DNA of 64,000 nucleotides from Luteibacter sp. (GTDB lineage Bacteria > Pseudomonadota > Gammaproteobacteria > Xanthomonadales > Rhodanobacteraceae). The position numbers and the translations under genes are program-made. The notes beneath the pieces are model-generated. The model was not told where the DNA came from. It saw nothing but the letters and a program-made list of their open reading frames with translations, and did no database searches. Positions 8,093 through 19,391 of the stretch are shown piece by piece (positions within the stretch are counted from its first letter, which is position 1; the number at the start of each line of letters is the position of its first letter). Location: NCBI RefSeq assembly GCF_009912395.1, contig NZ_WNDO01000014.1, positions 1 through 64,000 of the forward strand, read 5' to 3'.

Positions 8093-9810
8093 CCGCCAAC
8101 GACTTCTTCCAGCTGGGGCTGTTCGTCGTCGTGCTGCTGGCCCTCGTGAAACCCGTGGGCGCTTACATGGCCCTGGTCTTCGCCGACGAACCCAACAAGG
8201 TCACCCGTTTCGGTGCCCGCGCGGAGCGCCTGCTCTATCGCCTGTCCGGCATCCGTGCCGACGAGGACATGGGCTGGAAGCGCTACGCCCTGGCCATGCT
8301 CGTGTTCAACGTGGCCGGCCTCGCCGCCGTCTACCTGCTCCAGCGCACCTAGCAGTGGCTGCCGCTGAACCCACAGCACTTCGGCACCGTCGCACCGGAC
8401 CTGGCGATGAACACCGCCATCAGCTTCGCCAGCAACACCAACTGGCAGGCCTATTCCGGCGAGTCGACCATGAGCTACCTCACGGACGCGCTCGGCCTGA
8501 CCGTGCAGAACTTCCTCTCGGCCGCCACGGGCATCGCCGTGCTGGTAACCCTGGTGCGCGGCTTCGTGCGTCGCGGCTCGGCCGCCGTGGGCAACTTCTG
8601 GGTCGACATGACCCGCGCCACGCTCTACGTGCTGCTGCCGTTCTCGCTGATCATCGCGTTGCTGCTGGTATCGCAGGGCGTGATCCAGAACGTGTCGGCC
8701 TACATCGACGTTGCCACCCTCCAGCACGGGTCGCAGACCCTGCCGATGGGCCCGGCCGCCTCGCAGGTCGCGATCAAGATGCTCGGCACCAACGGCGGCG
8801 GTTTCTTCAACGCCAACTCCGCGCATCCGTTCGAAAACCCGACGCCGTTCTCCAACTTCGTCGAGATGCTGTCGATCTTCCTTATCCCTGCGGCGCTTTG
8901 CTACACCTTCGGCAGCATGGTCGGCGACCGCCGCCAGGGCTGGGCGATCCTGGCCACCATGCTGCTCATTTTCCTGCCGCTCACCGTCGGCCTCGTCGCC
9001 GCCGAGCAGGCCGGCAACCCGGCGCTGCACGGCCTGGCCGTCGATGCGCAGGCGTCTGCCCTGCAAAGCGGCGGCAACATGGAAGGCAAGGAAACGCGCT
9101 TCGGTATTGCTTCGTCGGGTCTGTTCGCGGCCATCACCACAGCGGCGTCCTGCGGCGCGGTGAACGCGGCGCACGATTCGCTGACCCCGCTCGGCGGCTT
9201 GGTTCCGATGTGGCTGATGCAGCTGGGCGAAGTGATCTTCGGCGGCGTGGGTGCGGGGCTCTACGGCATGCTGGCCTTCGCGATTGTCGCGGTCTTCATC
9301 GCCGGCCTGATGGTCGGTCGCACGCCGGAATACATCGGCAAGAAGATCGAAGCCTACGAGATGAAGATGGCGAGCCTCGCCGTGTTGATCCCTGCCGCGC
9401 TGGTGGTCATCGGCACCGCGGTGGCGGTGATGAGCCCGGCCGGCGTGGCGGGTGTCGCCAACCCCGGCGCGCACGGCTTCAGCGAGATGCTCTACGCCGT
9501 GAGTTCGGCATCCAATAACAACGGTAGCGCGTTCGGCGGTCTCTCGGCGAACACCCCGTTCTGGAACGTCCTGCTCGGCATCTGCATGTTCCTGGCCCGC
9601 TTCCCGCTCGCCATCGCCATGCTGGCCATGGCCGGCTCGCTCGCCGCCAAGCGCCATGTGCCGCCGTCTGCGGGCACGCTGCCGACGCATACGCCGCTGT
9701 TCGTCACCCTGCTTGCCTGCGTCGTCATCGTCGTCGGCGCGCTGACCTTCCTCCCGGCACTGGCCCTCGGGCCGATCGCCGAACACCTGATGTCCGCCAC
9801 GGGCCACTGA
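8089..9810 (+). pseudogene. kdpA: kdpA (K+-transporting ATPase A subunit) with in-frame amber codon
   Basis: KdpA is the potassium-selective channel-like subunit of KdpFABC. The frame from ATG 8089 would encode 573 aa, normal for the family, but codon 88 (8350-8352) is TAG. The residues before it end LLQRT and those after continue QWLPLNPQ, the family's usual sequence, so nothing is missing except the sense codon. Filter regions are intact downstream: [30 protein letters not shown] and the ALxAxxTTAAxCGAVN-type loop. Without read-through the products are an 87-aa N-terminal fragment and possibly a 467-aa C-terminal fragment restarted at ATG 8407. A CAG-to-TAG change is the simplest origin. 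It may be a real null mutation, a sequencing error or a suppressed codon; the sequence alone cannot decide. Confidence 0.88.
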
Positions 9811-9813
9811 TCC

Positions 9814-11886
<2,073 letters not shown>

Positions 11887-11900
11887 AACGAGGTGCAACC

Positions 11901-12086
11901 ATGCAATCCGTCAAGCTCACCCTGCTCATCGAAGAAGGCGCCGACATCGACATGGAAGTTCGTGTTGTGAACGCCGACCAGGCTGCCACCGCTACCGCCG
12001 CACCCGTCACGCCGCTGCGTCCGCGCGTCGTCACGGTGAGCCGGGACGACGACGAATACACGCTCGGCGGCTACGCCGGCATCTGA
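11901..12086 (+). CDS. 61-aa protein between kdpB and the kdp porin
   Basis: A small protein starting MQSVKLTLLIEEGADIDMEV, then an Ala/Val/Pro-rich middle (ATATAAPVTPLRPR) and an acidic DDDEYTLGG end. It has no signal peptide or membrane segment that I can see. The start is 14 bp after kdpB and is preceded by GAGG. I do not recognise a domain. Its position inside the operon suggests it is co-expressed with the potassium pump. Coding is supported by the ribosome binding site, tight spacing and codon usage like its neighbours. Confidence 0.65.
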   Translation: MQSVKLTLLIEEGADIDMEVRVVNADQAATATAAPVTPLRPRVVTVSRDDDEYTLGGYAGI

Positions 12087-12141
12087 CGCGACACCCATCC
12101 ACACACACCGAAAAGGGGTCCCGAAAGGGATCGGTCCAATC

Positions 12142-13560
12142 ATGCGTACCACACGTTATGCTTTCCTCGCCGCCATGCTCGCGGTCGCCCCGGTCTCCAA
12201 GGCGCTCGCCGCCAGCAGCGACGACTGCTCCCAGGGTTTCGCCTCGCGTTTCGCCGCGGCCTACCGCGAAGACGCCCAGCCCGCGGATCCGAACGCGCCG
12301 GCGCCGGCACGCCGCGCCATGCCCTCGCCGCTCCCGTCGATGCCGTTCCCCTCGGCGGAGTGGCAGCTCGGTGGCGTCGCCTATCCGATCGGCGTGCCCA
12401 ACCTGAATTCGCAGTACCCGCTCGAGAAGGCGTTGGCCTGCACGAGCTTTGGCGGCTGGATGAAGGAAAACCGCATCGAGATCTACGGCTGGCTCAACGG
12501 CTCGGTCAATGCCAGCAGCTCGCAGCACACCAACTACCCGTTGTCATACGCCACGCGTCCGAACCGCGCCGAGTTCAACCAGGCGCTGCTGCGCATCGAG
12601 CGTATTCCCGACACGGTGCAGACGGACCATATCGACTGGGGTTTCCACATTGATAACCTCTATGGTTACGACTACCACTACACGACGATGAAGGGCGTCT
12701 TCAGCAACCAGTATCTGAACAACCCGCGTGCCGACCAGCCGCTTCCGGGCAAGACGTACGGCTACGATCCGATGCTGTTCTACGGCGAAATCTACCTGCC
12801 GCACGTCGCCGAAGGCATGGTGGTGCGCGTCGGTCGTTACCTGTCGCTGCCGGACATCGAGGCGCAGTTCTCGCCGAACAACTACCTCGTGACGCATTCG
12901 GTGCTCTACACCGTGGACCCGTACACGCAGATGGGCGTGATGACCACCACGCGCCTCAACCAGCAGTGGACGGTGCAGATCAGCATCAACGGCGGCAACG
13001 ATACGGCCGTGTGGAACCGCTCGGCGCGTCCCACCTTGCAGGCCTGCGTGCGCTGGGTGTCGGCCGATAACAACGACATGCTGTATCCCTGCGTGAACAG
13101 CTTCAACACCAGCGACTACAACTACAACAACGTGCAGATGTACGTGACGACCTGGGGCCATCGCTTCAGCGAGAACGTGCACATCCTGACCGAGGCCTAC
13201 TACATGTACGGCCGCCACATCCCGGGCTACGGTCCGGATGGCCAGCCGGGCGTGCCGGGCTCGGCCGAGACCGCCGGCAAAGCGGGCGAGTACGGCATCG
13301 TCAACTACTTCAACATCGCGTTGAACCCGACCAACATGATCTCGATCCGCAACGAGTGGTACAACGACCAGAAGGGCCAGCGCACGGGCTACGCCACGCG
13401 CTATACGACGCACACCGTGGGCATGACCCACTGGGTGAGCCAGGACCTCGAGATCCGCCCCGAGCTGCGCTACGAGAAGTCGTACGACACCACCGCCTAC
13501 GATGGCGGACGCAAGGACAACCAGCTCAGCGCCATCGTCGACGCGATCTGGCACTACTGA
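12142..13560 (+). CDS. Outer-membrane beta-barrel porin (OmpL/BBP2-like) in the kdp operon
   Basis: The product is 472 aa with a signal peptide ([16 protein letters not shown]). The mature part is rich in alternating aromatic/polar strands such as [15 protein letters not shown] and [17 protein letters not shown], and ends in the aromatic WHY expected of a barrel. The pattern resembles the putative beta-barrel porin-2 (OmpL-like) family; I assign this from sequence style, not a search. It lies between kdpB and kdpC, 55 bp after the 61-aa gene and 10 bp before kdpC. Such a position suggests an outer-membrane entry route made only when potassium is scarce. Direct K+ specificity is inference. Confidence 0.75.
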   Translation: MRTTRYAFLAAMLAVAPVSKALAASSDDCSQGFASRFAAAYREDAQPADPNAPAPARRAMPSPLPSMPFPSAEWQLGGVAYPIGVPNLNSQYPLEKALACTSFGGWMKENRIEIYGWLNGSVNASSSQHTNYPLSYATRPNRAEFNQALLRIERIPDTVQTDHIDWGFHIDNLYGYDYHYTTMKGVFSNQYLNNPRADQPLPGKTYGYDPMLFYGEIYLPHVAEGMVVRVGRYLSLPDIEAQFSPNNYLVTHSVLYTVDPYTQMGVMTTTRLNQQWTVQISINGGNDTAVWNRSARPTLQACVRWVSADNNDMLYPCVNSFNTSDYNYNNVQMYVTTWGHRFSENVHILTEAYYMYGRHIPGYGPDGQPGVPGSAETAGKAGEYGIVNYFNIALNPTNMISIRNEWYNDQKGQRTGYATRYTTHTVGMTHWVSQDLEIRPELRYEKSYDTTAYDGGRKDNQLSAIVDAIWHY

Positions 13561-13570
13561 GGTAACCCCC

Positions 13571-14146
13571 ATGAGCACCCTGCTGCGCAATGCGATCGTC
13601 CTCCTGCTGCTCCTGACCGCCGTCACCGGCGTGGCCTATCCGGCCGTGGTCGGCGGCCTCGGCAACCTGCTGTTCCCGCACGAAGCCTCGGGCAGCCTGG
13701 TGGAGCGCGACGGCAAGCCGGTCGGTTCCGCGCTGATCGGCCAGTCGTTCACCGAGCCGCGTTACTTCTGGGGCCGTCCGTCGGCCACGACGCCGGCGGC
13801 GAACAATGCGGCCTCGTCCACGCCGTCCAACCTGGGTCCGACCAACCCGGCGCTGGCCGACGCGGCGAAGCAGCGCATCGCCGTCCTGCGTGCCGCTGAC
13901 CCGGACAATAAGGCGCCGGTACCGGTGGAGCTGGTGACGGCCTCCGGTAGTGGTCTTGATCCGGAGATCAGCCCTGCCGCCGCCGAGTACCAGGTGATGC
14001 GCGTCGCCCGGCTGCGCGGCCTGGAGCCGGCGAAGGTGCGCGAGCTGGTCGCCGCCAACACGCAGGGCCGCCAGTTCGGCATGCTGGGCGAGGCTCGGGT
14101 GAATGTGTTGAAGTTGAATCTGGCGCTCGATCAGGCATCTCGGTAA
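13571..14146 (+). CDS. kdpC: K+-transporting ATPase subunit KdpC
   Basis: The product is 191 aa with one N-terminal transmembrane helix ([20 protein letters not shown]) and a periplasmic domain. Diagnostic KdpC motifs are present: GSALIGQSF, the YFWGRPSAT segment, [14 protein letters not shown] and the LAEARVNVLxLN-like end ([14 protein letters not shown]). KdpC assists K+ binding by the KdpFABC complex. The start chosen is ATG at 13571, 10 bp after the porin stop with GAGGTAA upstream. An inverted pair of REP palindromes lies just after the stop and may protect the 3' end or reduce transcription into kdpD. Confidence 0.95.
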   Translation: MSTLLRNAIVLLLLLTAVTGVAYPAVVGGLGNLLFPHEASGSLVERDGKPVGSALIGQSFTEPRYFWGRPSATTPAANNAASSTPSNLGPTNPALADAAKQRIAVLRAADPDNKAPVPVELVTASGSGLDPEISPAAAEYQVMRVARLRGLEPAKVRELVAANTQGRQFGMLGEARVNVLKLNLALDQASR

Positions 14147-14151
14147 CACCC

Positions 14152-14209
14152 ATCGCGCGCAAGCGCGCTCCTACAGGGCGGTAGTTGTAGGAGCGCGCTT
14201 GCGCGCGAT
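14152..14209. repeat. Inverted pair of REP-type palindromes
   Basis: ATCGCGCGCAAGCGCGCTCCTACA (14152-14175) and its reverse complement (14186-14209) face each other with a 10-bp gap. Each unit is itself hairpin-forming around GCGCGCAAGCGCGC. The pair separates kdpC from kdpD. Confidence 0.9.
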
Positions 14210-14260
14210 CACGCGGTCTATCCGCTAGGATTTTCCCATCCGCCCCAAGGCCCCCGCCCG

Positions 14261-16921
14261 ATGACCGACACCCGCGACGCCCGTGCCGACGCCCTGCTCA
14301 ACACGGTGAAGGACGATCTCGGCCAGCGTCTGAAGATCTTCCTCGGCGCGGCGCCCGGTGTCGGCAAGACCTACGCGATGCTTTCCGCCGCGCGTGACCT
14401 GCGCCGGCAGGGCATCGACGTGGTGGTGGGCCTGGTGGAGACCCATGGGCGGACGGAAACGGCGGCCCTGCTCGAAGGCATGGAGGTGCTGCCGACGCGG
14501 ACGGTGCAGTACGCCGGCCGCGAGTTCCGCGAGTTCGACCTGGAGGGTGCGCTGGCTCGCAAGCCAGCGGTGATCCTCGTCGACGAATTGGCCCACACCA
14601 ATCTGCCGGGTGGCCGCCATGCGCGGCGCTGGCAGGACATCGCCGAGCTGCTCGACGCCGGGATCGAGGTGTACACCGCGCTCAACGTCCAGCACCTGGA
14701 AAGCCTCAACGACCAGGTGCGCCGGATCACCAACGTGGCGGTGCGCGAGACGGTGCCCGACGCCTTCCTCGACCGTGCGCGCGACATCGTTCTGGTCGAC
14801 CTTCCGCCGCGCGAGCTGATCGGTCGCCTGAAACAGGGCAAGGTCTACGTGCCCGAAACGGCGGCCGTGGCCCTCGACGCCTTCTTCTCGCCGACCAACC
14901 TCGCCGCGCTGCGCGAGCTGGCGGTGGAAACCGTGGCCTCGCACGTCGACAGCGACCTGCGCGAGCACATGCTCGCCCGCGGTGGCGCGATGCCGGTGCG
15001 GCGTCGCTGCATGGCCGCCATCGATGGCCACACGCAAAGCGAATACCTGGTTCGCATCGCCCGCCGTATCGCGGAACGTCGCGGCGCGCCGTGGAGCGTG
15101 GTCTTCGTGGATCGCGGCGGCATGGACGACGAGCGACGCGAGCGCGTGGATGCCGCGATGCGCCTGGCCCGTCGCCTGGGCGGTGAAGCGGTGATCCTGC
15201 GCGGCCACGCCGTGGCCGACGAACTGCTGGCCTGGGCCGATCGCGAAGGCGTGGGCCAGATCATCGTGGGCCGCACGCGCGAACGCCCCATTGCGCGTCG
15301 GCTCGGCTATTCGCTCACCCAGCAGCTACTCCGTCGCGGTGCGCACCTGGAACTGACCATCGTCGCCACGCCGGCCGAGCGCGCCCGTGCGCGTCGTCGC
15401 CTGCGCCTGCCGGAGCGTCCGGGCGACCGCAAGGACTACGCCTTCGCCACGCTGGCGACGGTCGCCGCGATGGCGCTGGCCTTCGTCGCCGATCGCTTCC
15501 TCTCCGTCGCCAACCTCTCGCTGATCTTCCTTACCGCCGTGCTCGCGGTGGCGGTGCGCACGCGGATGGCGGTGGCGGTGTACACGGCGCTGCTCTGCTT
15601 CGTCGGCTACAACTTCTTCTTCGCGCCGCCGCGCTACACGCTGGCGATTGCCAACGCGGACGACGTGCTCGCCGTGGTGTTGTTCCTGGCCGCCGCGCTG
15701 GTATGCAGCCGCCTGGCCACGCGCCTGGCGGGCCAGGTGGCGTCGTTGCGCACGGCGCAGGTGCGTGGCCGTGCGCTGGTCGCGCTCGGCCAGCAGCTCG
15801 CCACCAGCGCCGACGCGGACGGCATCCGCGCCGCCGGTGCCCGTGCGCTGGCCCGCACGCTGGAGGCGGAAGTGGCGATCCTCGCCCGCGACGCCAGCGC
15901 CAATCTCGCGGTGGTCACCTCGATGCCGGATGCCTTCGCGCTGTCCACGCAGGACCGGGCGGCGGCGGACTGGAGCGAGGTCCACGCCGAGCCGGCCGGC
16001 CGCTATACCGATACCCTCAATGCGGCGTCGTGCTGGATGCTGCCGCTCGGCGCCGAGCACCAGCGTGCGGGCGTCGCGGCCCTGCGCTTCCCGCTCGGTG
16101 CACGCGAGCCGGATGCCGACCGGCGCGGCCTCGCGCTGGCGATGGTCCAGGACATCGGCCAGGCGTTGGAGCGCGCGCGACTGGCGACCGAACTGGAGAG
16201 CGCCCGCGTACAGGGCGAGACGGAGCGTCTTCGCAGCGCACTGCTGTCCTCGGTATCGCACGACCTGCGTTCGCCGCTGGCCTCCATGATCGGCTCCGCC
16301 GGCACCCTGCTCAGCTACGAAACCCAGCTTCCCGCCGAAGAGCGCCACGAGCTGCTGCAGGCGATCCTCGGCGAGGGTCAGCGGCTGGATCGCTACATCC
16401 AGAACCTGCTGGACATGACCCGCCTGGGCCACGGCACCCTCAAGCTCAATCGCGACTGGGTGGACGCCGGCGAGATCGTCGCCGCCGCCGTGGGCCGCCT
16501 GCGCAAGCTGTTCCCGGACACCCGTGTGGACGTACACCTGCCCACGGACACCGTGCTGCTCCACGTGCATCCGGCGCTCATCGAGCAGGCCTTGTTCAAC
16601 ATCCTGGAAAACGCGGCCAGCTTCTCGCCGCGCGACGAGGCGGTGCGGGTCATCGTGCGCACCGAGGCGGGACGTCTGCTGGTCGACGTGGCCGATCGCG
16701 GCCCCGGCATTCCCGAGGACGAGCGGGCGCGGATCTTCGACATGTTCTACTCGGTGTCGCGCGGCGACCGTGGCAAGCAGGGCACCGGACTGGGCCTGGC
16801 GATCTGCCGCGGCATGATCGGCGCGCATGGCGGAAGCGTGGAGGCCTTGCCCCACGTCGGCGGTGGCACGACCATTCGGGTCTCGCTCCCACTGCCTCCG
16901 CCACCTGACGAGTCCCCATGA
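14261..16921 (+). CDS. kdpD: Sensor histidine kinase KdpD
   Basis: The product is 886 aa, normal for KdpD. The N-terminal cytoplasmic KdpD domain carries a Walker A motif GAAPGVGKT at residues 29-37 and the DELAHTN motif. A universal-stress-like segment follows (GRTRERPIARRLG), then four transmembrane helices at about residues 395-490 and a GAF-like linker. The kinase core has the phospho-acceptor His at about residue 667 in SVSHDLRSPL, an N-box NILENAASFSP, and G-boxes DRGPGIP and GTGLGLAICRG. It senses potassium limitation or turgor and phosphorylates KdpE. Its last 4 bp overlap kdpE. A start at 14261 is preceded by a weak purine tract. Confidence 0.96.
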   Translation: MTDTRDARADALLNTVKDDLGQRLKIFLGAAPGVGKTYAMLSAARDLRRQGIDVVVGLVETHGRTETAALLEGMEVLPTRTVQYAGREFREFDLEGALARKPAVILVDELAHTNLPGGRHARRWQDIAELLDAGIEVYTALNVQHLESLNDQVRRITNVAVRETVPDAFLDRARDIVLVDLPPRELIGRLKQGKVYVPETAAVALDAFFSPTNLAALRELAVETVASHVDSDLREHMLARGGAMPVRRRCMAAIDGHTQSEYLVRIARRIAERRGAPWSVVFVDRGGMDDERRERVDAAMRLARRLGGEAVILRGHAVADELLAWADREGVGQIIVGRTRERPIARRLGYSLTQQLLRRGAHLELTIVATPAERARARRRLRLPERPGDRKDYAFATLATVAAMALAFVADRFLSVANLSLIFLTAVLAVAVRTRMAVAVYTALLCFVGYNFFFAPPRYTLAIANADDVLAVVLFLAAALVCSRLATRLAGQVASLRTAQVRGRALVALGQQLATSADADGIRAAGARALARTLEAEVAILARDASANLAVVTSMPDAFALSTQDRAAADWSEVHAEPAGRYTDTLNAASCWMLPLGAEHQRAGVAALRFPLGAREPDADRRGLALAMVQDIGQALERARLATELESARVQGETERLRSALLSSVSHDLRSPLASMIGSAGTLLSYETQLPAEERHELLQAILGEGQRLDRYIQNLLDMTRLGHGTLKLNRDWVDAGEIVAAAVGRLRKLFPDTRVDVHLPTDTVLLHVHPALIEQALFNILENAASFSPRDEAVRVIVRTEAGRLLVDVADRGPGIPEDERARIFDMFYSVSRGDRGKQGTGLGLAICRGMIGAHGGSVEALPHVGGGTTIRVSLPLPPPPDESP

Positions 16922-17616
16922 ATCCAACCGCCCCCCGCGTGCTGGTGATCGATGACGAAGCCCAGATCCGCCGCTTCCTCGACATCGGCCTGCGCGCCGA
17001 GGGCTACCAGGTGCTGCTCGCCGCGAATGGCGAGGAGGGCCTGGGGCTCGCCGCGACGCAGTCGCCCGACCTCGTAATCCTCGACATCGGCCTGCCCGAC
17101 ATGGAAGGCCACGACGTGCTGCGCGAGATCCGCGGCTGGAGCACGGTGCCGGTGATGATGCTCTCCGTGCGCGACGCCGCGACGGAAAAGGTGAAGGCGC
17201 TGGATGCGGGCGCCAACGACTACGTGACCAAGCCCTTCGGCATCCAGGAGCTGATGGCGCGCCTGCGCGTGCTGATGCGGCAGAGCGTGAAGGCCGGCGA
17301 GCCGCAGGCCCCGGTGCGTTACGACGACGAACGCCTGTCGGTGGATCTCGCCCGTCGCGAGGTGCTGCTCGATGGCGAGACGGTGGCGCTCACGCGCAAG
17401 GAATTCGCCGTGCTGTCGCTGCTGGTGCGCCATCCCGGTCGCGTGGTGAGCCAGCAGCAGATCCTTCGCGAGGTGTGGGGCGGCACGCATGTGCAGGACA
17501 CCCACTACCTGCGCATCGTCATGGGCAAGCTGCGCCAGAAGCTCGGCGACGACCCCGCGACGCCGCGCTGGCTGAAGACCGAACCGGGCGTCGGATACCA
17601 TTTTCCGGCACATTGA
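16918..17616 (+). CDS. kdpE: Response regulator KdpE
   Basis: This 232-aa OmpR-type regulator has a receiver domain with the phospho-acceptor Asp56 in LVILDIGLPD, acidic pocket residues IDDEAQ and the conserved KPFG Lys. A winged-helix DNA-binding domain follows from about residue 135, with RHPGRVVSQQQILREVWG and a C-terminal TEPGVGYHF hairpin. It activates the kdp operon on phosphorylation by KdpD. The start overlaps the kdpD stop (ATGA), so the pair is translationally coupled. No clear terminator follows. Confidence 0.96.
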   Translation: MNPTAPRVLVIDDEAQIRRFLDIGLRAEGYQVLLAANGEEGLGLAATQSPDLVILDIGLPDMEGHDVLREIRGWSTVPVMMLSVRDAATEKVKALDAGANDYVTKPFGIQELMARLRVLMRQSVKAGEPQAPVRYDDERLSVDLARREVLLDGETVALTRKEFAVLSLLVRHPGRVVSQQQILREVWGGTHVQDTHYLRIVMGKLRQKLGDDPATPRWLKTEPGVGYHFPAH

Positions 17617-17662
17617 TCGCGCTTCGTGACCCCGGTCACGCTTGTACGCGCATCTTCACGTT

Positions 17663-17681
17663 TTTTCAGAATCCTTCCATA
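17663..17681 (+). promoter_or_regulatory. TTTTCAGAATCCTTCCATA motif upstream of a secreted-protein gene
   Basis: The 19-bp sequence is identical to that at 24226-24244 and lies 66 bp before the GTG start of the 127-aa secreted protein. Both genes downstream of the plus-strand copies encode small Cys-containing secreted proteins. A GTC-containing hexamer lies about 18 bp after GAATCC in both cases, so an alternative-sigma promoter is possible. This is inference from two to three sites. Confidence 0.4.
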
Positions 17682-17747
17682 CCGGCACGGTTTGTCGGTC
17701 GTCACGCTCCCCTGTCTGGAAACCAAAACCTGTCAGAGGAGCCTGGG

Positions 17748-18131
17748 GTGGGAACTCTTCAACCAACACGACGGCGCGTGCCGTCCGTGTTCGCCGTGAT
17801 TCTTTCCGCGTGCGTATTCGCGCCCGCGTTCGCCGTGGTGGTCGATTGCGGCGAGGAACACTACGTGAGCGGCACGCATCGCCTGCCGACCCACGAAGAA
17901 GCCATGGCGCAATGCCGTGAGCACGAGACCGCAATGACCCAGACAGGCGCCTGGCGCAGCGTGCGCTCCTGCTACGACGTGGCGCCGCCCGGCGAGCACG
18001 GGCCGTGGATGCACGGCCGCATCGGCGTCGACGTGGTGGCGAGTGCGGGCGGCGATCCGATGACCTTCGAAGCGCTGTGGATGTGCAAGCCGACGGCGGA
18101 GCGGGAGATGGATGGCCCCGCCTTCGACTGA
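17748..18131 (+). CDS. Small secreted protein of unknown function (127 aa)
   Basis: The GTG at 17748 is preceded by AGAGGA with a 7-bp spacing, which decides the start; upstream in-frame sequence is kdpE shadow. The N-terminus is basic (LQPTRRRVPS) followed by a hydrophobic core FAVILSACVFAPAFA, a typical signal peptide. The mature part has four cysteines (VDCGEE, AQCREH, RSCYDV, WMCKP), consistent with two disulfides. I do not recognise the family. It ends 7 bp from the convergent AraC-type gene and shares its 19-bp upstream motif with the six-Cys protein gene at 24310. Confidence 0.65.
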   Translation: MGTLQPTRRRVPSVFAVILSACVFAPAFAVVVDCGEEHYVSGTHRLPTHEEAMAQCREHETAMTQTGAWRSVRSCYDVAPPGEHGPWMHGRIGVDVVASAGGDPMTFEALWMCKPTAEREMDGPAFD

Positions 18132-18138
18132 CATCGAC

Positions 18139-18927
18139 TCAGGGGGCGGCCTGCCGCGCGAGGTAGCGTCCCGGCGAATCGCCGAAGGCCTTGCGGAACA
18201 TTGCGACGAAGGCGCTGGGCGTGGCGTAGCCCAGCGCATCGGCCACCACGGAGACCGGCTCGCCCGTGGCCAGGCGTTCCAGCGCGCGCGTGAGTCGCGC
18301 CTGCTGTCGCCATTCGGCCACGCTGCACTGCGTTTCCTGGCGGAACAGGCGGGTGAGCGTGCGCGTGGACATGCCTGCCCACGCAGCCCACTCCTCGATG
18401 CAGCGCGTGTCGTCCGGGCGCTCGAACATGGTCATGGCGACGCGCCGAAGGCGTCGGTCCGTCGGCATCGGCAGGTGTAGCGGTTCCACCGGTGCCCGAC
18501 GCATCTCGTCGAGCAACACGGCGAGCAGTCGCTCGCGCTCGGGCGTGGGTTCGTCGTCCACCTGCCACAGCGACGCGAGCTTGATCATCTCGCGCAACAG
18601 GTCGTCCACGCCGACCACGCAGGGCTTGTCCGGCAGTCCCTGGGTCATGTCCGGCGCGATGAAGACGCCCCAGGCGCGACTGGGCCCGGCGATGCTCACC
18701 GTATGCATCTCGCCCGGTGGCATCCAGCCGCCGCGCCGAGGCGGCAGCAGCCAGGAGCCACGCTCGGTCTGGGTTACGAAGACGCCCTCTTCCACGTAGA
18801 AGAACTGGCCACGCAGGTGGCTGTGCCAGTCGGTCTCCTTCAAGGGGATCTCTCCACGGGCGTGGTAGGCGATCAGTGGCGGACCATCGGGGCTTTCCAG
18901 GAGTTCATGCAGGCGATCATTAAGCAT
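18139..18927 (-). CDS. AraC family transcriptional regulator with N-terminal cupin domain
   Basis: The product is 262 aa. Residues 20-100 form a cupin-like sensor (WHSHLRGQFFYVEEG, LPPRRGGWMPPGEMHTV). The C-terminal 100 residues carry two helix-turn-helix motifs (EEWAAWAGMSTRTLTRLF and VSVVADALGYATPSAFVAMFRKAFG) and the closing SPGRYL signature. Proteins of this build usually regulate a neighbouring gene in response to a small ligand. The divergent neighbour is the 80-aa gene at 19071, and a near-perfect 22-bp palindrome lies 25 bp upstream of this start. Ligand and target are not readable. Confidence 0.9.
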   Translation of the reverse strand: MLNDRLHELLESPDGPPLIAYHARGEIPLKETDWHSHLRGQFFYVEEGVFVTQTERGSWLLPPRRGGWMPPGEMHTVSIAGPSRAWGVFIAPDMTQGLPDKPCVVGVDDLLREMIKLASLWQVDDEPTPERERLLAVLLDEMRRAPVEPLHLPMPTDRRLRRVAMTMFERPDDTRCIEEWAAWAGMSTRTLTRLFRQETQCSVAEWRQQARLTRALERLATGEPVSVVADALGYATPSAFVAMFRKAFGDSPGRYLARQAAP

Positions 18928-18951
18928 TTTGGCCGACCCTCGACATAACTT

Positions 18952-18973
18952 GGCCCGATAACGTTATCAGGCC
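18952..18973. promoter_or_regulatory. 22-bp palindrome, candidate operator
   Basis: GGCCCGATAACGTTATCAGGCC is a palindrome with a single mismatched pair; the core GATAACGTTATC is perfect. It lies in the divergent space between the araC-type gene (start 18927) and the 80-aa gene (start 19071). Dyads of this symmetry are not typical of AraC monomer direct-repeat sites, so another dimeric regulator could bind. Confidence 0.5.
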
Positions 18974-19070
18974 TATACCTTCCATGGCTAATATTTGTTA
19001 CCCCAAGTAACTGTCCTGACAGGTGCCTTCCCAGGGCCCCGCCGGGACGCTCGACGCCGGAGGACACCCC

Positions 19071-19313
19071 ATGATCCGTCTCGTCACCAGCCAGTTCACC
19101 GAGGACGCCGAGGATCGCCTGGCCGGCGATGCCCTGGCCACCTTCGTGGCCTGCGCCCACGCCATGCTCGATCCAACCACCCCGGAAAACCAGCTGCGTC
19201 GCCTTGAACCGCGCCTGTTGGCGCAATTGCCGACCCTTCGGGCGCTCGGTGTCTTCGAACTGTTCGACGTGCGCGACCCTGCGCTCGCCGCGCTCCTTGC
19301 CGATGAAGAGTGA
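19071..19313 (+). CDS. Uncharacterised 80-aa protein
   Basis: The start is the ATG at 19071, with GGAGGA at 19059-19064 giving a strong ribosome binding site. The protein is largely helical and acidic: MIRLVTSQFTEDAEDRLAGD, then ALATFVACAHAMLDPTTPEN, and repeats of LRALGVFELFDVRDPAL. No signal peptide or membrane span is visible. I do not recognise a domain. It lies between a divergent AraC regulator and the MarR efflux operon. Confidence 0.6.
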   Translation: MIRLVTSQFTEDAEDRLAGDALATFVACAHAMLDPTTPENQLRRLEPRLLAQLPTLRALGVFELFDVRDPALAALLADEE

Positions 19314-19350
19314 ATAAACCGCACTACAAAACTATCCGACGGACGTATAT

Positions 19351-19383
19351 TTGCCTTGACAACTATATTGGAGGCAATAGAAT
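19351..19383 (+). promoter_or_regulatory. marR promoter with overlapping inverted repeat
   Basis: A sigma-70 style promoter is visible: TTGACA at 19356-19361, a 16-bp spacer, and TAGAAT at 19378-19383. The arms TTGCCT (19351-19356) and AGGCAA (19372-19377) form an inverted repeat straddling the promoter, as expected for a MarR/EmrR autorepressor site. The predicted transcription start falls at or within a few bases of the ATG at 19392, so the transcript may be leaderless. Confidence 0.6.
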
Positions 19384-19391
19384 GCACGTCC

